Source: Coriobacteriales bacterium | Lineage (GTDB): Bacteria; Actinomycetota; Coriobacteriia; Coriobacteriales; UBA8131 | Assembly: GCA_031276475.1 (NCBI GenBank) | Contig: JAISMZ010000287.1 | Span: 1 to 9,098, forward strand | Direction: 5' to 3' | DNA: 9,098 nucleotides | Shown here: positions 1-4,366 of the stretch, piece after piece | How the letters are laid out: each line of letters begins with the position of its first letter | Numbering within the stretch: the stretch's first letter is position 1 | The notes under the pieces: generated by a model | The model's database searches: none | Seen by the model: the letters and a program-made list of their open reading frames with translations, nothing else | What the model was told of the DNA's origin: nothing | Made by a program: the position numbers and the translations under genes

Positions 1-257
1 ACTTCGATCTGGTATTGATGGATCATATGATGCCCGTGATGGACTGCGTGGAGGCAACCCGGCTGATTCGCGAGCTGCCCGGGCCGATTGCCCAGGTGCC
101 GATCATCGCGCTGACAGCCAACGCGCTGGCTGGCAACGATGTAAGGTTCAAGGAAGCTGGAATGGACGGCTTTGTCTCCAAGCCAATCTCGATGGCCGAA
201 CTGACCGAGGCGCTTTATCGGCACCTGCCGAGTGAGAAGATAGTCAGCAACGACTGA
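1..257 (+). CDS. Response-regulator receiver domain, C-terminal end (partial; probably a hybrid sensor kinase)
   Basis: The reading frame is already open at the left edge (first full codon at base 3) and stops with TGA at 255-257. It encodes the second half of a CheY-like receiver domain. The FDLVLMDHMMP segment carries the phospho-acceptor Asp (codon 21-23). The ALTANAL segment supplies the conserved switch Thr, and FKEAGMDGFVSKPI supplies the conserved Lys. The protein ends about 20 residues after that Lys, with no DNA-binding domain, so the receiver is at the very C-terminus, as in hybrid histidine kinases or stand-alone receivers. The usual MDG after the phosphorylation loop reads MDC here (TGC at 45-47). 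Everything upstream is outside the window, so the sensory input and partner are unknown. The family call is firm; the hybrid-kinase call is inference. Confidence 0.88.
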   Translation, partial: FDLVLMDHMMPVMDCVEATRLIRELPGPIAQVPIIALTANALAGNDVRFKEAGMDGFVSKPISMAELTEALYRHLPSEKIVSND

Positions 258-343
258 TGGGGGTGCCTTTAAAAGGGGGGAGGGGTTGTGGCCTGGGGGA
301 GGTGCTGGAGCTGGGTTGGGAGGGTCGTGGCTCGATGGGGGGG
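258..343. other. G-rich gap between convergent genes
   Basis: This 86-base gap separates the stop codons of the receiver protein (+) and the Ppx/GppA gene (-). On the + strand I count 50 G and 9 C, with eight runs of three or more G: 259-263, 275-280, 282-285, 295-299, 313-315, 318-320, 322-324 and 337-343. Runs 313-324 are separated by only two and one bases. The arrangement could allow G-quadruplex formation in the + strand DNA or in the 3' end of the receiver transcript. The short palindrome CCTTTAAAAGG lies at 266-276. I see no classical stem plus U-tract terminator for either gene, so how the two convergent transcripts end is unclear. Confidence 0.6.
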
Positions 344-1330
344 CTACGGTTGGGTTGGCGGTTGCTCTTGGAGGGTGCTATCCAGTAAAATGCCCTGGAG
401 GATGTCGGTTTCGCTGACTGTGAGGGTTGTCAGGGTGGTGGCGGCCAGGACTTCGTGCAGGCAGAGTAGGCCACCGACGATTACCCTGGCTCGCGCTGGC
501 TTTAAGCCCACGACCTGTTGGCGTTGCTTCAGAGGCAGGGTGGCCAGGCGTGTGATCAGAGCCTCCAGCTCGTCGGCTGCGAGCTTTGCGCCATGGACGC
601 GCGTCGGATCGTAAGGGTCAAGCTGCTCGCGGATGGCGATGGCACTGGTGGCGCTGCCGGCCACGGCGCAGAGGCGCTCGGGGATGGCCTCAAGGGCCTC
701 CAGCACGGGCACCACCTGCTCCTGAACCCAGGTCCGAGCCTGCGTGAGTTCTGTAGCCGTAGGCGGGTCGGAGTGCAAGAACAGATCGGTAACGCGACGC
801 GCGCCAATGTTCAGGGAATGGGCCGCAAGCGCTACGGGTGGCCAGTCCGCCCGCCCGTAGACCAGCTCGGTGGAGCCGCCGCCCACATCCACGGTGAGCA
901 CAGAAGCACCATCGGGAGCAAAGCCGCTCAAGGTGCCAAGAAAGGTCAGCCAGGCCTCGCGTTGACCGCTGATTATCTCTATCTCCACGCCCACGCCAGC
1001 CAGCTCCTCGGCGACCTCAGTGCGATTTAAGGCATCGCGCAGCGCCGAGGTGGCAATGGCTCGGGCGGCGAGGTGCGAGCAGTCGGCGCCGAGCGAGAGT
1101 TGCTCGGCGCGCACAGCGGCTATGACCTCCAGAAAAGCCCGCAGTGCGGCAGCAACGCGCGCGATGGCCGCCACGGAGATAACGCCACTGCCGGCGAGGC
1201 CCTCCCCCATATCGGTGATGCGGATCTCGCGGCGCAGCTCCTTCAGCCCGCTCGCCCCTGCGCTCGCCCCCACGTCGGCCACCAGCAGGCGTGAGGTAAC
1301 CGTGCCGAGGTCGATGGCTGCCCGAATCAT
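344..1330 (-). CDS. Ppx/GppA-family phosphatase (exopolyphosphatase / pppGpp phosphohydrolase family)
   Basis: This 328-residue protein belongs to the ASKHA-fold Ppx/GppA family, which removes terminal phosphate from polyphosphate or converts pppGpp to ppGpp in the cytoplasm. The first phosphate loop is AIDLGTVTSRLL (residues 5-16). The catalytic-Glu motif is ISGQREAWLTF (120-130, Glu125 aligning with the conserved family Glu). The second phosphate loop is DVGGGSTEL (148-156) and the adenosine-side motif is AVAGSATS (222-229). The YDPTRVHG segment (240-247) and SETDILQGIL (306-315) near the C-terminus are also family hallmarks. The length fits the short two-domain form, without the HD domain of E. 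coli PPX. It starts 10 bases after the FtsB-like gene stops, with AGGGAAG ahead of the ATG inside the overlap region, so it is probably translated from the same mRNA. Sequence alone does not tell PPX from GppA activity. Confidence 0.93.
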   Translation of the reverse strand: MIRAAIDLGTVTSRLLVADVGASAGASGLKELRREIRITDMGEGLAGSGVISVAAIARVAAALRAFLEVIAAVRAEQLSLGADCSHLAARAIATSALRDALNRTEVAEELAGVGVEIEIISGQREAWLTFLGTLSGFAPDGASVLTVDVGGGSTELVYGRADWPPVALAAHSLNIGARRVTDLFLHSDPPTATELTQARTWVQEQVVPVLEALEAIPERLCAVAGSATSAIAIREQLDPYDPTRVHGAKLAADELEALITRLATLPLKQRQQVVGLKPARARVIVGGLLCLHEVLAATTLTTLTVSETDILQGILLDSTLQEQPPTQP

Positions 1331-1340
1331 CCAGCTTCCC

Positions 1341-1826
1341 TTAGGAACCGCTCTGAAAGGGGTCCTCGGGCTGTACCGGCTTTTGCGGCTCGGGAACGGC
1401 GAAGAAGGCGTCGAGGAAGTTCAGCCACCAGTCAGCCTCCGCAACAATCAGATCTCGCGGTATCTCGGCAGGAAGGGCCGTTGAGGAACTGGTCAGGTTG
1501 AGGCCCGTGATATTTACGGCCGCTTCCCCGTTCATCGCCATGCCGAGCCGCTCGCGGGCCCGGTCCTGAATGCCTTCCGCTGTTTGCAGGGTGGCCGTCT
1601 GGTTGGCGATCTGCTCATTGCGCGCCTGGACGGCATTTAACTCAATCTGGCGCTGATCAACCACGCGGGTGCTCAGATAAAAACCGCGGGCCGACGGATA
1701 CAGGGTGACTGCTGCAAAGGCCAGGCAGGCGAGAATGCCCACAACGACGACCATCGCTCGCAATGAGCGACGCTGTTGCAAGCCGCTGGCTTTGCGTTTC
1801 TGCGGTGTTCTCTGAGCCTTGGTCAT
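1341..1826 (-). CDS. FtsB/DivIC-like septum formation initiator protein
   Basis: This 161-residue bitopic membrane protein of the FtsB/DivIC family in other bacteria joins FtsL and FtsQ/DivIB to activate septal peptidoglycan synthesis. A basic cytoplasmic tail (residues 1-23, many Lys/Arg) precedes one membrane span at about 24-46. A predicted coiled coil follows at about 54-83. The family-typical EGIQDRARERLGMA segment is at 84-97. The C-terminal tail (98-161) is longer than in the roughly 100-residue E. coli FtsB. It contains an aromatic stretch, EADWWLNFLDAFF (130-142), then a Pro/Gln-rich acidic end. The gene lies 59 bases downstream of the hibernation factor and 10 bases upstream of Ppx/GppA, suggesting one operon. 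The Shine-Dalgarno sequence is weak. I am confident of the family; whether it behaves as FtsB or DivIC is not decidable here. Confidence 0.85.
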   Translation of the reverse strand: MTKAQRTPQKRKASGLQQRRSLRAMVVVVGILACLAFAAVTLYPSARGFYLSTRVVDQRQIELNAVQARNEQIANQTATLQTAEGIQDRARERLGMAMNGEAAVNITGLNLTSSSTALPAEIPRDLIVAEADWWLNFLDAFFAVPEPQKPVQPEDPFQSGS

Positions 1827-1885
1827 CTGCCGTCTGCACCCAATTCGTTGTCGCTGTCGCCCACAGGAAGCTGGCGTCCAGGCGC

Positions 1886-2476
1886 TTACTCTTCCAGCCG
1901 CTCAATGCGCGGACGCAGCAGGCCGTAGCCGCCGTCCCTGCGTCGATAGATGACGTTGGTCAGCCCGTCGGTGGAGTCGCTGTACATGAAGAAGTCGTGC
2001 CCGAGCAGGTCTATCTGGATCAGGGCCTCCTCCTCGGTGAGTACCACCAGGTCGACCTCCTTAACGCGAACCAGCCTGCCCTCATCCAGATCCTCAGAGC
2101 TGTCCGTCTCGGCCTTGAGCAGCCCGTCCAGATCGGCCGGTGCCGGCTCGCGGTGCTTTTTGCCACCAACGCGCTTCTCCAACACCTTGGTCTTGTACTT
2201 GCGCAGCTGACGCTCGACTTTTGCGGCCGCCACGTCGATGGCCGCGTACATATCCTCCTCGGCCTCCTCGGTGCGAATGATATGACCCTTGGTAAACAGG
2301 GTCACCTCGGCCACAGAGGGCTTGGGATTGGCGGGGTTTCGCTCCTTGCGCAACACGACCTCGGCCGTCATTGGGCTGATGTTGAAGACCTTTACCGAAT
2401 TGCTGATCTTCTCTTGCACATAGGCGCGCAGGGCGTCCGAAACCGTCATCTTGCGCCCCGTGACCGTTATCTCCAT
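1886..2476 (-). CDS. hpf: Long-form ribosome hibernation promoting factor (HPF/RaiA family)
   Basis: This 196-residue protein has the two-domain layout of long HPF, which dimerises 70S ribosomes into inactive 100S particles during slow growth or stress. Residues 1-105 form the ribosome-binding N domain. It opens with MEITVTGRKMTVSDALRAYV, has the conserved AEVTLFTKGHIIRTEE strand pair (56-71), and continues with EDMYAAIDVAAAKVERQLRKYK (74-95). A charged linker spans about 105-135. The C-terminal dimerisation domain (136-190) shows EEEALIQIDLLGHDFFMYSD (148-167), NVIYRRRDGGYGLLRP (174-189) and the usual length. A good Shine-Dalgarno, GAGGAAAGG (complement of 2484-2492), sits seven bases before the ATG and supports this start. 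It leads a run with the FtsB-like and Ppx/GppA genes. The 263-base gap upstream probably carries its promoter. Confidence 0.95.
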   Translation of the reverse strand: MEITVTGRKMTVSDALRAYVQEKISNSVKVFNISPMTAEVVLRKERNPANPKPSVAEVTLFTKGHIIRTEEAEEDMYAAIDVAAAKVERQLRKYKTKVLEKRVGGKKHREPAPADLDGLLKAETDSSEDLDEGRLVRVKEVDLVVLTEEEALIQIDLLGHDFFMYSDSTDGLTNVIYRRRDGGYGLLRPRIERLEE

Positions 2477-2512
2477 GGCTGAGCCTTTCCTCGCAGTGTT
2501 ATGACCCTTAAC

Positions 2513-2518
2513 AGGATA
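2513..2518 (-). promoter_or_regulatory. Candidate -10 box for hpf
   Basis: The minus strand reads TATCCT here, matching four of six bases of the sigma-70-type TATAAT. A transcript starting about seven bases on would have a leader of roughly 30 bases before the hpf ATG, with the good Shine-Dalgarno inside it. The sequence 17 bases upstream is TTTTTA, a weak -35. The call rests only on position and partial consensus. Confidence 0.25.
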
Positions 2519-2580
2519 GCGCTTTTTCGCACCGATAAAAAGGGGGAGACCCGATTTTTCCGCCGCCAGGCAGACAGGCC

Positions 2581-2600
2581 GCTACCGTTCAGACGGTAGC
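2581..2600. repeat. Perfect 8-bp inverted repeat (hairpin) upstream of hpf
   Basis: GCTACCGT (2581-2588) and ACGGTAGC (2593-2600) are exact reverse complements around a four-base loop (TCAG on +, CTGA on -). The stem is perfect, so it does not favour either strand. No U-run follows on the minus strand (the next bases are GGCCTGTCTG) or on the + strand, so it does not look like an intrinsic terminator. It lies about 105-125 bases before the hpf start codon. It could be an operator, an RNA-processing or stabilising stem, or part of a longer leader. Confidence 0.6.
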
Positions 2601-2662
2601 AGAGACGGGGACGGAAAGACGGCTTGTCGGAAGAAGAACTGAGACGGGTGACAAAAGGGACG

Positions 2663-2712
2663 GCTGAATGCCGGCCAAAATGCCCCTCCCTGCACATTGG
2701 CCGACATCCAAC
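2663..2712 (-). terminator. Long imperfect hairpin after the second MFS gene, probable transcription terminator
   Basis: Two 21-base arms (2663-2683 and 2692-2712) flank an eight-base loop that reads AGGGAGGG on the minus strand. Read as minus-strand RNA, the 21 positions give 16 Watson-Crick pairs, four G-U wobbles and one U-U mismatch. On the + strand the same positions give five mismatches, so the structure belongs to minus-strand RNA. It begins 27 bases after the stop codon of the MFS gene at 2740, and is followed on the minus strand by CGTCCCTTTTG, a short and interrupted U-tract. Position and strand fit the end of the transporter/oxidoreductase operon. The weak U-tract leaves open an mRNA 3'-stabilising stem or leaky read-through into hpf. 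Confidence 0.5.
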
Positions 2713-2739
2713 AGATACACAAATCGTTATCAGGTGGCC

Positions 2740-3987
2740 TTACGTCGCCTGCGGTTCCTCTTTGGCAGCAGTTCCTCTTCTCGATTTGTGGGCGTCCTTG
2801 ATAAAAACTGCGGCGGCAATGGCCATCAGGATGGCCATGGGCACACAGGAGAACTGCGACGCGCCGCTCCAGCCAAAGGCACTGACCAGCGGGCCAAAGC
2901 TGATGCCGCCCATGAAGATACCAATATTTTGCAGGAACGTGACCAGCGATATGCCATAGGACTGCGCCTTTTGGCTGCGCGCCAGTTCAGGCACCAGCGA
3001 GTACACGCCAGTTGTAACGCAGACGGCAAAGACGCTCTCGATGACCACAAATGCGTAGACCACCGGCAAACTGGCCGTAAAAGCGATGGCAAACATGATA
3101 GCGGTTCCTACAAAACTGAAGACGATCAGCCACTTGCGGGTATTCAGTTTATCCGATACCAAGCCCGAAAGCGGTGCCAGGAAGAGCATCAGGAAGCTGG
3201 GAATGCCGGTTATGAAACCGGATTGCGCAACGTCCAGATTCATCTCGGTCTGCAGGAATGTGGGGTAGAAGCTGAATGCCCCACCGCCCCAGATATAGTT
3301 CCATATCCCAAAAGCCAGTGCGCAAAGGGCGATCCCGATCCAATCCGGGCGCAGCTTTACCTTGGATTCAGACTGCGCGGGTTCAACATGAATGCCGCTT
3401 TCGCCAGCGGGTATCTTAAAGAACAGGAAGACCAGGATAAAAGCAAAGCCTGCAACAACGGCACCCGCCCACCAGGCAGCCTGCCAGCCAAAGGCGTTAT
3501 ACAGGGCTGGCGTCATATTCATGGCAACCACATTGCCTACCGGAAAGACGATGCCATAGGCACCCATTGCAAAACCAAGGCGCTGACGCGGAATGATGGC
3601 GGTGATTGCCGCTGGCGCAACCACGACCCCCAGTCCGCAGCCGATGCCCTCAATAAAACGCGACCCGAGCATCAGGGTGGACTCAGTGGCAAAAGTGCCG
3701 ATGACCGAACCGATGACAAAGGCCCCGGTCGTAATGAGCAGCGTCAGTTTGATTCCCAGCTTGTTAACAATGAACCCAGCGGGAAAGGCCAAGACGATGC
3801 CCATGATGGTAAACATCGACATCATCAGTCCGATGTTATCGGGAGTAAAGCCCAGCGTCTCGATGAACGCCGGAAACAGCGTGGGTGCCTTAAACATATT
3901 GAAGAACATACTGATACAGGTAATCAGCACGCAGACATACATGAACCAGCGCTTGCCGTTGGATAAATCTGTTACTGTAGTTGGCAT
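2740..3987 (-). CDS. Major facilitator superfamily transporter (cassette end)
   Basis: This 415-residue protein is predicted to have 12 membrane helices in two halves, split by the cytoplasmic loop at about 190-215. The motif-A-like turn between helices 2 and 3 is GFIVNKLGIKLT (71-82), and the matching turn in the second half is GLVSDKLNTRKW (275-286). SRFIEGIGCGLG (109-120) and the PAAITAIIPRQRLGFAMG segment (125-142) are typical of MFS anion/organic-acid carriers. The ATG has an excellent AGAAGGAGGT Shine-Dalgarno four bases away, within the 22-base gap after the ferredoxin-like gene, so it is the last gene of the cassette operon. It resembles the MFS protein at 6699-8081 in the second half (both have SFYPT then a TRKW segment) but is clearly diverged. 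A role in moving the enzyme's substrate or product is inferred from position; the cargo is unknown. Confidence 0.92.
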   Translation of the reverse strand: MPTTVTDLSNGKRWFMYVCVLITCISMFFNMFKAPTLFPAFIETLGFTPDNIGLMMSMFTIMGIVLAFPAGFIVNKLGIKLTLLITTGAFVIGSVIGTFATESTLMLGSRFIEGIGCGLGVVVAPAAITAIIPRQRLGFAMGAYGIVFPVGNVVAMNMTPALYNAFGWQAAWWAGAVVAGFAFILVFLFFKIPAGESGIHVEPAQSESKVKLRPDWIGIALCALAFGIWNYIWGGGAFSFYPTFLQTEMNLDVAQSGFITGIPSFLMLFLAPLSGLVSDKLNTRKWLIVFSFVGTAIMFAIAFTASLPVVYAFVVIESVFAVCVTTGVYSLVPELARSQKAQSYGISLVTFLQNIGIFMGGISFGPLVSAFGWSGASQFSCVPMAILMAIAAAVFIKDAHKSRRGTAAKEEPQAT

Positions 3988-4009
3988 GATACCTCCTTCT
4001 CAGCTCCGG

Positions 4010-4345
4010 TTATCTGATTGCGAACAGAGCCTGTTTGTCCTTGCCGTCCAAGAGGCCCACGAGTTCCTCCATAGTGCCAAAATACATGCATTTTGCCTGG
4101 CAATGATGCACGCAGGTGGGGGTCTTACCCTCACTGCGCAGGCCGGCGCAGAGGTCGCATTGTTTGGTGGGCACGGGCAGGTAATCGTACTGCCAGTTGT
4201 CCCCAGCTATCCTCCAGGGACCAACCTCGGTGAGCTTCAGCCCCGACTGCCCGGTTGGATAATCGTGCTCTACACTACAGGCCATCTCGCAGGAGTGACA
4301 GCCCGTGCACCAGTCGTAATCGATGAGTAAACCGTATTTAGCCAT
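4010..4345 (-). CDS. Small two-cluster 4Fe-4S ferredoxin-like protein, partner of the molybdoenzyme
   Basis: This 111-residue iron-sulfur protein resembles the N-terminal half of DmsB/PsrB-type electron-transfer subunits, which usually run to about 200 residues with four clusters. Cys13, 16, 19 and 23 form CxxCxxCxxxC (in WCTGCHSCEMAC). Cys63, 66, 78 and 82 form CxxC-x11-CxxxC. A ninth Cys, Cys86, follows in CQAKC. These can hold two 4Fe-4S clusters. The residue after Cys82 is Gln, where ferredoxins usually have Pro. There is no signal peptide or membrane span, so it is probably cytoplasmic. It begins 21 bases after the molybdoenzyme stops, with AAAGGA upstream of the ATG, and is most simply its electron-transfer subunit. 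The family is clear; the redox partner on the other side is not visible. Confidence 0.9.
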   Translation of the reverse strand: MAKYGLLIDYDWCTGCHSCEMACSVEHDYPTGQSGLKLTEVGPWRIAGDNWQYDYLPVPTKQCDLCAGLRSEGKTPTCVHHCQAKCMYFGTMEELVGLLDGKDKQALFAIR

Positions 4346-4366
4346 GATTGCCTATCCTTTCTTTTA

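Larger units (their letters stand above)
2477..2739. other. 263-base non-coding gap upstream of hpf
   Basis: No convincing gene lies here. Read on the minus strand from the transporter stop, it contains a long imperfect hairpin (2663-2712), a perfect 8-bp hairpin (2581-2600) and then the hpf leader. Six GACGG pentamers (CCGTC on the minus strand) begin at 2592, 2604, 2610, 2618, 2643 and 2659, in a purine-rich + strand stretch. A TATCCT box (complement of 2513-2518), about 37 bases before the hpf ATG, is the best -10 candidate, but its -35 partner is poor. Part of the gap is therefore likely the 3' end of the transporter operon and part the hpf promoter and leader. Confidence 0.55.

Noticed and set aside
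518..1030. 170-codon open frame on the + strand opposite ppx/gppA
   Set aside because: It lies wholly inside a gene whose catalytic motifs are intact on the minus strand.
1763..2482. 239-codon open frame on the + strand opposite hpf
   Set aside because: It mirrors the hpf coding region, resembles no family I recognise and has no clear ribosome binding site; hpf on the other strand is unmistakable.
2467..2697. 76-codon minus-strand frame in the gap upstream of hpf
   Set aside because: It overlaps the hpf start and both hairpins, shows no domain and has an arginine/serine-rich translation typical of chance frames.
2668..3966. 432-codon open frame on the + strand, antisense to the MFS gene at 2740-3987
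   Set aside because: Its translation is hydrophilic and low in complexity with no recognisable domain, while the opposite strand encodes a complete MFS protein with a strong ribosome binding site.
3593..4330. 245-codon open frame on the + strand spanning two minus-strand genes
   Set aside because: It crosses the MFS/ferredoxin junction in antisense; both minus-strand genes have family motifs and Shine-Dalgarno signals.
4010..4345. Possibility that the small ferredoxin is a truncated, broken DmsB
   Set aside because: The frame is clean, ends in a normal stop, retains two complete cysteine sets and is followed 22 bases later by a well-formed gene, with no DmsB remnant in the gap.
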